Shown here piece after piece: positions 23,421 to 31,346 of a DNA stretch of 44,262 bases. The DNA lies in NCBI RefSeq assembly GCF_002810445.1, contig NZ_NEXS01000001.1:795837-840098 (forward strand), in the 5' to 3' direction. Within the stretch, counting starts at the first letter, position 1; every line of letters begins with the position of its first letter. The notes under the pieces were generated by a model. It did not search any database and had not been told where the DNA came from. It saw only the letters and a program-made list of their open reading frames with translations. Origin of the DNA: Advenella sp. S44 (GTDB taxonomy: Bacteria > Pseudomonadota > Gammaproteobacteria > Burkholderiales > Burkholderiaceae_B). Both the position numbers and the translations under genes were made by a program.

Positions 23421-26400
23421 TTACCATACCTGGCCTGTCTGTAACTCAAAGCCCGCGGTTTCCCGCAGCCACTTGGCGTAGGCCTGGATGTCGGCGCGAC
23501 CGACAATCGGCTGGCTGACCAGCGCTTTTTCCTTGCCCGGCGGCACCGCCATCATATTGCCGTAGAACAGATCGGCGACTGTCAGTGCATGGGCGGTGGG
23601 CAGATCGCGCTCAATAAACTGCTCAATCTGCATGCGGCGGGCCCGGCCGAACTTGACGGACTGATGCTGCCGTATCGTAATGCCGTCCTCGGTCTCCATT
23701 TTGCGGTCCGATGCGAGCCGTTCGCTGGCCGGATTCTCTGGTTCATAGCCCATCAGGTTGTTGTGCACCAGCGGATTGCGGATGCGCAATAGATCCTGGG
23801 GCAGGGGCTTGAAGGCCACGCCCGCCGACAGTCCCTGTTGGTGCATCCATTGCAGCACCACATTGCCCAGATCACCGGGCAATCCGCTGGCATTAGCTAC
23901 CGATGTCGTGTCCGTATCCTGTATGGTGCCACCCATATCCGAGTGATTCCCCATAAAGCCGATCTCATGGAAGTTCTGACGATCGCTGCGGCCAATCGAA
24001 GTGAGCGGGAAAATATTGTTATGTTCGTTCAAAGCCACTGCATGAGCGACCCAGTGCCACGCCGGCGATACCCGGTAATCATGGGCGGCATTATTCGAGC
24101 CCAGCACGCCAAGCTGCGTTACTGTATCGAACAGGCCCATGAAACGAAAATCCAGACACGCGCTGACCGTCATTATTCCGTCCGGCGCTTGGCCATTTTT
24201 TGCGTATGGCGCGTGGATTTTTGCGGTGAACAGACCGTCGCGTGTCTGCTGCATGAGCAAATTGGCAAAAATGCGAGCGGCTGTCGCGCCTCGGGAAAAG
24301 CCAATAATATCAATTGGGATGTGACCACCGGCCGTTCTCAGCGAGGCAGCGTCAGTGAGCAGGGAGTCAATCAGGCGATGCATCTGCGTACGAACAATGC
24401 CAGGAACCGAGTCTGCGAACAAGGTGTCCAGCGGGCGCAGCAACACGCCCAGCGGCCCCAGAATATAAGGCCTTTGCAGAACGCTGGATACCCCATAGAC
24501 GGCCGGTTCAGCCAGCGCGTACACGCCATCGGTGGTGCCCGGACCGCCAATATAGTGCACCGGGCCAGAGTTGTACTGCTTTTGCAGCTTGTATACGTTG
24601 GAATTGCTCTGGCTTCCCTGGTTGCGGGTGCCGTCAAAGGCAAAGAGCAACAGGCCCAGCGGATCAATGTAGCGACGCGGCTGCCCGGCCGCATAACCCA
24701 GCGGATCCGCGCCCGGCAGGGGGCCTGCCGGATCAGGCTCCAGATAGTGACCAAAGGCAGGGTCATAGGTGCGATAGATATTATCGAACCAGCCTGTCGC
24801 TTCGTCTTCATACTGGCCCGGGTAGCGCAAGTGCAGGGTCAGGCGACTGACCATCGGCGTCATTTTGCCTTGTGGCTGTGGGCGGGCCAGCCAGACGGTG
24901 CGGGCCTGGCCGTCGGTGACAGCCAGAGGCAGCCCCAGGGTGTCTGTGTGAATAAAGTGCAGCGTCCCCGCAGGCTTCTTGCCCCGTATGTTGCGCAACG
25001 CGTCCCGTATCGACGTATTTATCGCATGCGCGTGCGGCGCAGCCGGGGCGTTCATGAATGCTGCCGCTGTCGCGTAATCGATAAAGGCGACGGGGATGGC
25101 GCCGGCATAAATGTACCGTCGCGAAATCGCGCCATTGGGCGGTATTCGCAGGGGCGCGCCGGTCTTGACAGACCAGTGGCCGACCACGCGGTTATCCTGG
25201 TAATAAAAGTGAGTCAATGCCTGCTCGTCGTGTCGGACAATACGCAGGCCCTGGCCATTGTGCAGGTTCTGCAGAATACGTTTGCCTTGTCGATAAACAC
25301 GCTCAAGGCGCCGGTTCGCTGCGTAGCGGGTGTGCACGCGATCGACCTGGACCGGCAAGCCGCTGGCGTCCCGCACGATACGGCTGCGATGTATGCGTTG
25401 GCCGTCAGAGCGGGCGATTGCGGCACCGCTGCTGTCCCAGGCATACCAGATGCGCCGCTTTCTGGATGCCACTGGTGCGCGGGCCAGTTGTCCGCCTGGG
25501 TAGCGGTAATGTTGTTCTATCATCCCTGCCAATCGCTGTTGCGGGCCGTACATATAATGTCGCTTAACGGCACTGGCAGCGGCCGGAAAATAATACGATT
25601 CGCCCAGTATCCGTCCGTCGCGCCCGACCTGCCGGTCCAGACCCAGGATTGGACGGATCGTGGCGCCGGCCAAGGCCACTACATGCAACTGCTGGCGACC
25701 GGACATATCGCGCCGGTACTGGGCGCGAACGTGATTGCCGAAGGCAAGCAGGCCATCCTTGTTGATTTGCAATACCGGATGGCGCTGTCCGCCGGCGTCT
25801 TCCCACACAATGGCACGCAATTGCCCTGCAGGCGTATACGTGTATTGCAGGCGACCGCCTTCGGGCAGCAAATGGATCACTTGACGGGCTTGCGGATCGC
25901 TCAGCAGGACATCTTCATAGTGAACCCTGTGCGGATTGTCTGGCGTTGCAGGTCTTGTGACGCCGATGCGCAACACGCCGGTGACCGGATTTGGCGCGTG
26001 GATTCGGGTTTCGTTGGGATGCGTCAGCGAAAAGCCGCCGGCTTGCGGATAACGGATGTGGGTTGTCGCCATCGATCCTGCCGCTGCCACTTCCCTCAAT
26101 AGGCGCAAGCGATACCGCGAATCATATTCGTATGACCAGCGCACCCCGTTTGCAAACGCCTGGGCGGTCGGTTGCCCTTTGCTGTTGTACCGGATGGTCT
26201 GATCACCTGTGAGCGCACTGCGCCAGAACGTGAGCAGACCCTGCGGGTTATAGTGCAACTGCAGGCCCGGCCAGAATCCGTCTGACAGGCTAAGCCGTGA
26301 AGGCATGCCGCCTGGATGGCGGGCAATGTACAGGCCATTGATGGATGACAGCCGCCCGTCTTCATAATACGTGGCCTGAAGGCCTGGGGCAGGGCAGCCA

Positions 26401-27659
26401 AGACAGCCATGCCCCTTGGCCGATTCGAGCAGATAGCGACCGTGTCTTTGTCGCCAGACAAACGTTGTGTCGTGCCCGTTTCCGTCTGCGATGCGCGTGA
26501 TTCCCCGTTGTGCGCCGATCGGCAGATAACTGAACAGTTGCGTTCCGACACCTGCCGGCTCATCGTGCATAACGGCGCGGATGACCCGGCCGCGCTTGTC
26601 ATAGTGCCATGTTCGAAGCCGGTAGAACGCCTGCGAAGGCAATAAAACGTTCTGGTTGCCGTTGACGGCGTGCAAAGCCCAGCCTGGTTTGTCTGTACCG
26701 GCCGCGCGGAACCTGCCTGTGCGCAAGGCAATGATACGCGTTAGCTGCCCTTTGCTGTCGAACACATGATTGGCGTTTTTTTTCTCGGGTGCCGCGACCG
26801 CCAGGCCCGTCAGCTTGAATGGATCTCCCGCCTGGTATGCCGGTTCGTACAGATATCGAGTTTGGCTGCCATCGGAAATGGTGGCAAAGGCCAGACGCGC
26901 CGCGACAGGATCGTAGGTGTATCGAATCGGTCCGTCAGGGGTATCGATTTGCGTCAGACGGATGCGCGCATTAAAGCGGGTGTCCCGATCGTAATGAAAT
27001 ACTAGGGTGTGGCCGGCCTGGCTGGTAACATGCCGGATTTTGTCGGCAAATATCGAGGCACGACTGTAGCGCTGAATTTGCAGGTGGTGGCGATCGACCC
27101 GGATTGACGAGAGCAAGCCTTGATGATCGAAGGTAAGGGTGCTGCCGTTAGGCCAGCGCCAGGTCCAGCCGCTGGCGGCAAGTTGCAGGCGGCCATAGGC
27201 CGGCGCATTGGCTGCTGCGACCTGACCGGCCCGAGGATTAAATGCGATACGCGAGCCGTCGGCCTGCGTGATTTGCAGGCCATTGGGTGTACGTTGCAGA
27301 TAAATGTCGAAATTGTGACGCCAGCCGGATCCCAGACCGAGGTCCGTGCGATCCATTGCGTTGTAGCTGCGAACCAGCAGCAATCCGTCTGCGCGCAAGG
27401 GCACATCCACTGCTTCCTGATATTTATTTCCGGTTGCCAGATTCACCGGATTGCCCGCGCCAATATTGACTACCGGCTCGTTGGCCTGCAAGGTATAAGG
27501 GCTGCTGCCAAGGCAAGGATTGGCGCTGCCAGGCGGACGCGGACATTGCGCATTATTTGCTTGTCCGGCAACGCCCTCTGAGGCAAAATAAAGCATGCCT
27601 GCAATTATTGCAATCCAGTGCGGGCGGACAGGAAATATTGAACGGGGACGGGTTCGCAT
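23421..27659 (-). CDS. Rhs-repeat protein with signal peptide and C-terminal DUF2235 (Tle1-like) lipase domain
   Basis: A 1412-residue polymorphic-toxin-like protein. A Sec-type signal peptide is visible (basic start, then WIAIIAGMLYFASEGVAG), followed by a DUF6531-like start (NIGAGNPVNLATGNKYQ) and long YD/Rhs repeats (about 60-950). The Rhs core ends with GQYEDEATGWFDNIYRTYDP, then DPLGL at 999-1003, the conserved boundary after which Rhs proteins are usually cut. The remaining 409 residues form an alpha/beta hydrolase: FAFDGTRNQ, IIGFSRGATAAR with nucleophile Ser1122, GLFDTV, and GNHSDMGG with likely catalytic His1239. DUF2235 domains occur in type VI phospholipase effectors. No VgrG, PAAR, Eag chaperone or recognisable immunity gene is adjacent. 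ATG at 27659 is preferred to the in-frame TTG at 27665. Confidence 0.88.
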   Translation of the reverse strand: MRTRPRSIFPVRPHWIAIIAGMLYFASEGVAGQANNAQCPRPPGSANPCLGSSPYTLQANEPVVNIGAGNPVNLATGNKYQEAVDVPLRADGLLLVRSYNAMDRTDLGLGSGWRHNFDIYLQRTPNGLQITQADGSRIAFNPRAGQVAAANAPAYGRLQLAASGWTWRWPNGSTLTFDHQGLLSSIRVDRHHLQIQRYSRASIFADKIRHVTSQAGHTLVFHYDRDTRFNARIRLTQIDTPDGPIRYTYDPVAARLAFATISDGSQTRYLYEPAYQAGDPFKLTGLAVAAPEKKNANHVFDSKGQLTRIIALRTGRFRAAGTDKPGWALHAVNGNQNVLLPSQAFYRLRTWHYDKRGRVIRAVMHDEPAGVGTQLFSYLPIGAQRGITRIADGNGHDTTFVWRQRHGRYLLESAKGHGCLGCPAPGLQATYYEDGRLSSINGLYIARHPGGMPSRLSLSDGFWPGLQLHYNPQGLLTFWRSALTGDQTIRYNSKGQPTAQAFANGVRWSYEYDSRYRLRLLREVAAAGSMATTHIRYPQAGGFSLTHPNETRIHAPNPVTGVLRIGVTRPATPDNPHRVHYEDVLLSDPQARQVIHLLPEGGRLQYTYTPAGQLRAIVWEDAGGQRHPVLQINKDGLLAFGNHVRAQYRRDMSGRQQLHVVALAGATIRPILGLDRQVGRDGRILGESYYFPAAASAVKRHYMYGPQQRLAGMIEQHYRYPGGQLARAPVASRKRRIWYAWDSSGAAIARSDGQRIHRSRIVRDASGLPVQVDRVHTRYAANRRLERVYRQGKRILQNLHNGQGLRIVRHDEQALTHFYYQDNRVVGHWSVKTGAPLRIPPNGAISRRYIYAGAIPVAFIDYATAAAFMNAPAAPHAHAINTSIRDALRNIRGKKPAGTLHFIHTDTLGLPLAVTDGQARTVWLARPQPQGKMTPMVSRLTLHLRYPGQYEDEATGWFDNIYRTYDPAFGHYLEPDPAGPLPGADPLGYAAGQPRRYIDPLGLLLFAFDGTRNQGSQSNSNVYKLQKQYNSGPVHYIGGPGTTDGVYALAEPAVYGVSSVLQRPYILGPLGVLLRPLDTLFADSVPGIVRTQMHRLIDSLLTDAASLRTAGGHIPIDIIGFSRGATAARIFANLLMQQTRDGLFTAKIHAPYAKNGQAPDGIMTVSACLDFRFMGLFDTVTQLGVLGSNNAAHDYRVSPAWHWVAHAVALNEHNNIFPLTSIGRSDRQNFHEIGFMGNHSDMGGTIQDTDTTSVANASGLPGDLGNVVLQWMHQQGLSAGVAFKPLPQDLLRIRNPLVHNNLMGYEPENPASERLASDRKMETEDGITIRQHQSVKFGRARRMQIEQFIERDLPTAHALTVADLFYGNMMAVPPGKEKALVSQPIVGRADIQAYAKWLRETAGFELQTGQVW

Positions 27660-27749
27660 GACCAATAACCTGAAAAATGCGTATCATCACCTTTGCAACG
27701 CATTTGCAGTGGGCGCAGTCCAATAAAATATCTAATGAGGAAAACCGTT

Positions 27750-28112
27750 ATGTTGATTACTTTTCGTTCGGATGTGGCCGGAGATGTCCTGATGATGGCC
27801 GAGCAGGCCAGGACTGTATTGCAGGCGGCGGGGCGCGAGTATGAGACCGTGCCTGAAATGGGCGTCTTTACCGTGGCTCAGCTGGAAGAAGCCATTCGCC
27901 ATCTCGAGCAGGCGATCAATGCGGATCCCGATTCGGCACCCGACCATCAGTTTGACGATAAAGACCGTGAAGAAGAGGACGACGAAGTCGCTGTGCATCC
28001 CATTAGTGAGAATGTCAGCTTGCGCCGCCGTGCCTATCCGTTACTGGACATGATGCGCCAGGCCAAAGCGGCCGGCAAGGAAGTGGTTTGGGAAAAAGGC
28101 AGCGCCTGGTAA
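27750..28112 (+). CDS. DUF1840 domain protein
   Basis: A small cytoplasmic protein of 120 residues. It begins MLITFRSDVAGDVLMMAEQA and ends with YPLLDMMRQAKAAGKEVVW, the two conserved ends of the DUF1840 family found mainly in betaproteobacteria. The middle is very acidic (DDKDREEEDDE). No function is established for the family. The ATG at 27750 has GAGGA nine bases upstream. It is divergent from the Rhs gene and is followed by a terminator. Confidence 0.85.
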   Translation: MLITFRSDVAGDVLMMAEQARTVLQAAGREYETVPEMGVFTVAQLEEAIRHLEQAINADPDSAPDHQFDDKDREEEDDEVAVHPISENVSLRRRAYPLLDMMRQAKAAGKEVVWEKGSAW

Positions 28113-28128
28113 AGGGGCGGGACCTGAT

Positions 28129-28209
28129 ACAAAAGACTGGCAAGTTCAAAGACTGACTAAACCGAAGGCCTGCCAAATCAAAGGCTGACTAATGCGATGC
28201 CAGTGCACG
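28129..28209. repeat. Degenerate tandem repeat with a 16-base period
   Basis: Units begin at 28129, 28146, 28162, 28178 and 28194, spaced 17, 16, 16 and 16 bases. The closest pair is TCAAAGACTGACTAA (28146) and TCAAAGGCTGACTAA (28178), one mismatch in 15; intervening units such as CCGAAGGCCTGCCAAA are more diverged. It fills the gap between the DUF1840 gene and the leuA end and overlaps the terminator stem. Confidence 0.6.
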
Positions 28210-28226
28210 CAATAGCCAGCCTTTTT
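28180..28226 (+). terminator. Rho-independent terminator after the DUF1840 gene
   Basis: Stem AAAGGCTG (28180-28187) with CAGCCTTT (28217-28224), extended by CTA/TAG after one mismatch, then T residues. It may also act for leuA, which converges from the other side. Confidence 0.7.
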
Positions 28227-28251
28227 ATATTTCAGCCGTCAAGCTCAGCGG

Positions 28252-29955
28252 TTATGCCACATCGCGCAAGGCGGCGCCTTCTTTTGCCTGCTGGTTCAGA
28301 TGGCGGTTGACCGCACTCAGGACAGCAACAAACGATGCGGTCACGATGTCCTTGTGAATGCCGACCCCGAAGCCCGTTGCCGATTCACCCAAGCGCAGTT
28401 CGACATAGCAGACAGCGGATGTTTTTTCGCCGGAGCCCATGGCATGTTCATGATAATCCATAAACCGAATGGGCAGGTTCAGTGCGTTGATGAAGGCCGA
28501 AATGGCGCCTTCGCCGCTTCCTTCCATCACTTTGAGCTGACCGTCCACTTCCAGTTCGGCGCGGATACTGAACTGGTCGCCGTTCTGGTCATCGCCCTTG
28601 CTGTTGATCTGGTGTCGCAACAGTTTCCACGGCGTTGTCTGCTTCAGGTACTCTTTTTCGAAGATGTCGAACACCGCGTTGCCATTGACTTCAGTGCCGG
28701 TTTCATCGGTGACGCGCTGGATGGCGCGAGAAAATTCGATTTGCAAGCGGCGAGGCAGGTTCAGGCCGCGTTCGTTCTCAAGAAGATAGGACACGCCCCC
28801 TTTTCCAGACTGGCTGTTGACCCGGATGACGGCATCGTAGCTGCGTCCGAGATCGGCCGGATCGATCGGCAGATAAGGCACTTCCCAGACAGCATCGTCT
28901 TTCTGCACGGCAAAGCCTTTTTTGATGGCATCCTGGTGCGAGCCCGAGAATGCGGTAAACACCAGATCGCCAGCATAAGGGTGACGAGGATGGACGGGCA
29001 ATTGATTGCAGTATTCTGCGGTGCGGCGCACATCGTCTATGTCGGAAAAATCCAGACCCGGGTGGACGCCCTGGGTGTACAAATTCAGAGCCAGGGTGAC
29101 AAGACATACGTTGCCCGTGCGCTCGCCACTGCCGAACAGGCAGCCTTCGATACGGTCTGCGCCGGCCATGACAGCCAGTTCGGCGGCGGCCACGGCGGTG
29201 CCACGGTCATTATGGGGGTGAACGCTGACAATGGCGCTTTCGCGATTATTGACATTGTTGCAGAACCATTCGATCTGGTCGGCGTACATATTCGGCGTAG
29301 TGGCCTCAATGGTCGCAGGCAAGTTGAATACGATCGGGTCTGTGGCAGTAGGCTGCCACACATCGGCCACGGCGTTGCATACCTCGACGACAAATTCGGG
29401 CTCGGTCGTGCTGAACACTTCAGGCGAGTATTCGTAGCGCCATTTGGTTTCAGGATGCCGGCTGGTGGCTTGCTTGATCAAGGCAGTGCCGGTCTTGGCG
29501 ATGTTTTTGACTTCGTCCTTGTTCATGTTAAAGACGATTTTGCGAAACGCCGGCGCGCAGGCGTTATACAAGTGCACCATGGCCTGGCGGGCGCCGGCCG
29601 CAGCCTCTACCGTCCGGTTGATCAGATCTTCGCGCGACTGGGTCAGCACAATGATAAGGACGTCATCGGGAATGTGGTTTTCTTCGATTAGAATGCGAAC
29701 AAAATCAAAATCTGTTTGGGACGCGGACGGGAAACCGACCTCGATTTCCTTGAAGCCGATCTTGACCAGATGTTTGAAAAAACGCAGCTTGCGCTCAATA
29801 CTCATGGGTTCGATCAGGGACTGGTTACCATCGCGCAGGTCGGTACTCATCCAGATGGGGGGATGTTCGATTCTCTTGCTGGGCCACGTACGTTCCGAGA
29901 AATCGCGCTCGAACGCCTTGAAAGGAATATATTTGGAAGCGGGGTTGGAAATCAT
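28252..29955 (-). CDS. leuA: 2-isopropylmalate synthase, long (fungal/actinobacterial-type) form
   Basis: First committed enzyme of leucine synthesis: condenses acetyl-CoA with 2-oxoisovalerate to 2-isopropylmalate. The 567-residue length and the start ([20 protein letters not shown], then [16 protein letters not shown]) mark the long LeuA branch. Catalytic barrel motifs are DLRDGNQ (metal and base) and [11 protein letters not shown] with the HxH metal ligands. From about residue 430 the C-terminal regulatory domain follows ([35 protein letters not shown]), which normally gives leucine feedback inhibition. The ribosome site AGGTG lies four bases from the ATG and is part of a possible hairpin. 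A 53-codon leucine leader peptide and competing hairpins precede it. Confidence 0.95.
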   Translation of the reverse strand: MISNPASKYIPFKAFERDFSERTWPSKRIEHPPIWMSTDLRDGNQSLIEPMSIERKLRFFKHLVKIGFKEIEVGFPSASQTDFDFVRILIEENHIPDDVLIIVLTQSREDLINRTVEAAAGARQAMVHLYNACAPAFRKIVFNMNKDEVKNIAKTGTALIKQATSRHPETKWRYEYSPEVFSTTEPEFVVEVCNAVADVWQPTATDPIVFNLPATIEATTPNMYADQIEWFCNNVNNRESAIVSVHPHNDRGTAVAAAELAVMAGADRIEGCLFGSGERTGNVCLVTLALNLYTQGVHPGLDFSDIDDVRRTAEYCNQLPVHPRHPYAGDLVFTAFSGSHQDAIKKGFAVQKDDAVWEVPYLPIDPADLGRSYDAVIRVNSQSGKGGVSYLLENERGLNLPRRLQIEFSRAIQRVTDETGTEVNGNAVFDIFEKEYLKQTTPWKLLRHQINSKGDDQNGDQFSIRAELEVDGQLKVMEGSGEGAISAFINALNLPIRFMDYHEHAMGSGEKTSAVCYVELRLGESATGFGVGIHKDIVTASFVAVLSAVNRHLNQQAKEGAALRDVA

Positions 29956-29958
29956 GAT

Positions 29959-30041
29959 GCACCTATTTTGGGGAGAATCCCGGTGCGAACAGACTGGATT
30001 TAAGCAGCGACGCCGGGATTCAGAATAATAAAACGGAATCC
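29959..30041 (-). promoter_or_regulatory. Competing RNA hairpins between the leucine leader and leuA
   Basis: Reading the minus strand: hairpin A pairs GGATTC (30041-30036) with GAATCC (30021-30016). Hairpin B pairs GAATCCCGG (30021-30013) with CCGGGATTC (29983-29975), a perfect 9-bp stem. Hairpin C pairs GCACC (29986-29982) with GGTGC (29963-29959) and would hide the leuA ribosome site. A and B share bases, and B and C share bases, so each excludes its neighbour. A further pair, TGTCGA with TCGACA (30093-30088 and 30066-30061), lies just after the leucine codons. No U-run follows hairpin B, so control may act on translation rather than by classical termination. Confidence 0.55.
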
Positions 30042-30081
30042 TTGTGGCTTATACACGGGCTGTCGAACTGCCACGAACGCT

Positions 30082-30243
30082 CTAGGCTCGACAACCGGTC
30101 GCTAGCAGTAGCAGCAGAGAAGAAGAAGAAGCAACAGCAGAACGCGTTGCGTTGGACGTAGCGGCAGCCCACAGCTTTCCCGTGGTGCAAACGGATTTGC
30201 GACCGGAAAAAGCGTTGCGAGAAGATGCAGACTGGCTGTTCAT
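30082..30243 (-). CDS. Putative leucine leader peptide controlling leuA (attenuator)
   Basis: A 53-codon frame upstream of leuA in the same direction. It starts MNSQSASSRN and ends SSSSLLLLLATGCRA then stop; codons 43-47 are five successive leucines (CTG CTG CTA CTG CTA), including the CTA codon that is normally rare in GC-rich genomes. A leucine run just before the stop, followed by mutually exclusive hairpins and then leuA, is the hallmark of amino-acid attenuation: ribosomes stalling at these codons when leucyl-tRNA is scarce would change folding of the downstream RNA. There is no ribosome site before the ATG, and the best promoter places the transcript start at or next to the ATG, so the leader may be translated from a leaderless message. 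Serine-rich content before the leucines has no assigned role. Confidence 0.75.
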   Translation of the reverse strand: MNSQSASSRNAFSGRKSVCTTGKLWAAATSNATRSAVASSSSLLLLLATGCRA

Positions 30244-30249
30244 TCTTTA

Positions 30250-30278
30250 ACTATAAGAAAAATTACACCGGCGCGCAA
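30250..30278 (-). promoter_or_regulatory. Probable promoter of the leuA leader transcript
   Basis: On the minus strand, TTGCGC (30278-30273), a 17-base spacer and TATAGT (30255-30250). The transcript start expected seven bases beyond the -10 is 30243, the first base of the leader-peptide ATG. The -35 overlaps the terminator stem of the upstream membrane-protein gene. Confidence 0.55.
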
Positions 30279-30300
30279 GTGTTTTTTCCAATGCGCGCCG
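30256..30300 (-). terminator. Terminator of the membrane-protein gene at 30318
   Basis: On the minus strand, CGGCGCGCA (30300-30292) pairs perfectly with TGCGCGCCG (30277-30269) across a 14-base loop, followed by GTGTAATTTTTCT. It lies 18 bases after the gene's stop codon and separates it from the leuA leader. Confidence 0.65.
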
Positions 30301-30317
30301 ATATCCTGCCCTTTCGA

Positions 30318-31328
30318 TCAGGTAATGGTGTGCTTGACCTCATCGCGCGCGGGCCGAAGATGGGTGTCATCGGACCGTCCGATGGTCGGTTGCGACTGTT
30401 CAGAGGTGGAAACGGTTGGGCGATCCTGCGCTTGATCTTCCGACAGGACCGGCTCATCTTGTGTTGGCGTTACAACGTCCGGCGTTGCCCGGACAGTATG
30501 GACGGGCTCGGTCGCCTGGTCTTGTTCCTTAATGTGGTGGCGGTTCGCGGCAGTTGCAACTTCGCCAGTTTTAGTTTGGGCAGTCGTGGCTTCTGCATCT
30601 GGCGGCTGACCGGACGAACTGACAAATGGAGTATCGCTGGCTGCGGTAGCGGGGACATCGGCCGTCGCGACCGTCGGGTGCGAATCGGCCAATACCGGCT
30701 CGGTTGTGGAAGTCGACTGCACAGCAGACCCACCAAGCGATGGATCCCGCTCTTCTGTTTGTGCCAGTGTTGCGGCGATCCGGCTGTCTGCGGCGGTCAC
30801 GGTGCCCGCGCCCAACAGGCGTTCCTGGTCGCGAATCTGTGCCAGCTTGCTGACCCGGTTATTGTCCAGTTCGTCCTTGGTTGTTTTCAGGTTGCCGATA
30901 TTGATGGGCTCGGAACGATCGCGCCAGACCCAGCCGAGCACATCCCGGCCTTCAGGTGACAGACTCTGGATAAGCTGGCTCGCCGTATCTGCAGGAACTG
31001 TCTTGTAGGCGGCGCGTTCGACACTGCCGCTATACCAGGCGCTCAGAAAAAAGTAGACTATCAGAGTGCCCAGTAACACCACGCCCCACCAAAGGTAGGT
31101 GTTAATGCTCTGTAAGAAGGCGACCAGTTGTTCGTTGAATTTGTTCAGAAAAGCGTAGTCCTGTGCTGCGCCGAATTCGAGAATACTGGCGGCAACCCAG
31201 AGCCAGACGACGATTGTGACAATAATCACGACCGCACGCATTATAATCCTTGGGGTAGCCAGCTTAAGCAGCGTTTTGCTTACCAGTCTGGCATCATTTT
31301 GCTGAACCGCGGCATTGCTGTATTTCAT
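30318..31328 (-). CDS. Hypothetical two-helix membrane protein with a long acidic disordered tail
   Basis: Not recognised as a known family. The 336-residue product has two membrane helices (about residues 30-50, MRAVVIIVTIVVWLWVAASI, and about 78-98, WWGVVLLGTLIVYFFLSAW), a short conserved-looking segment (SPEGRDVLGWVWRDRSEPIN near 130), a possible coiled stretch (KTTKDELDNNRVSKLAQIRD), and then about 165 residues rich in Thr, Ser, Ala, Asp and Gln with low complexity. The ATG at 31328 is preferred; an in-frame ATG at 31355 would overlap the divergent rpoN start. Only 18 bases separate it from the rpoN start codon. Function unknown. Confidence 0.7.
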   Translation of the reverse strand: MKYSNAAVQQNDARLVSKTLLKLATPRIIMRAVVIIVTIVVWLWVAASILEFGAAQDYAFLNKFNEQLVAFLQSINTYLWWGVVLLGTLIVYFFLSAWYSGSVERAAYKTVPADTASQLIQSLSPEGRDVLGWVWRDRSEPINIGNLKTTKDELDNNRVSKLAQIRDQERLLGAGTVTAADSRIAATLAQTEERDPSLGGSAVQSTSTTEPVLADSHPTVATADVPATAASDTPFVSSSGQPPDAEATTAQTKTGEVATAANRHHIKEQDQATEPVHTVRATPDVVTPTQDEPVLSEDQAQDRPTVSTSEQSQPTIGRSDDTHLRPARDEVKHTIT

Positions 31329-31346
31329 AGGTATTCCAAATCCGAT

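Noticed and set aside
23838-26102. 754-codon plus-strand open frame
   Set aside because: Entirely antisense to the Rhs gene; the translation has no recognisable domain and mirrors Rhs codon bias.
28300-29691. 463-codon plus-strand open frame
   Set aside because: Antisense to leuA; no family features.
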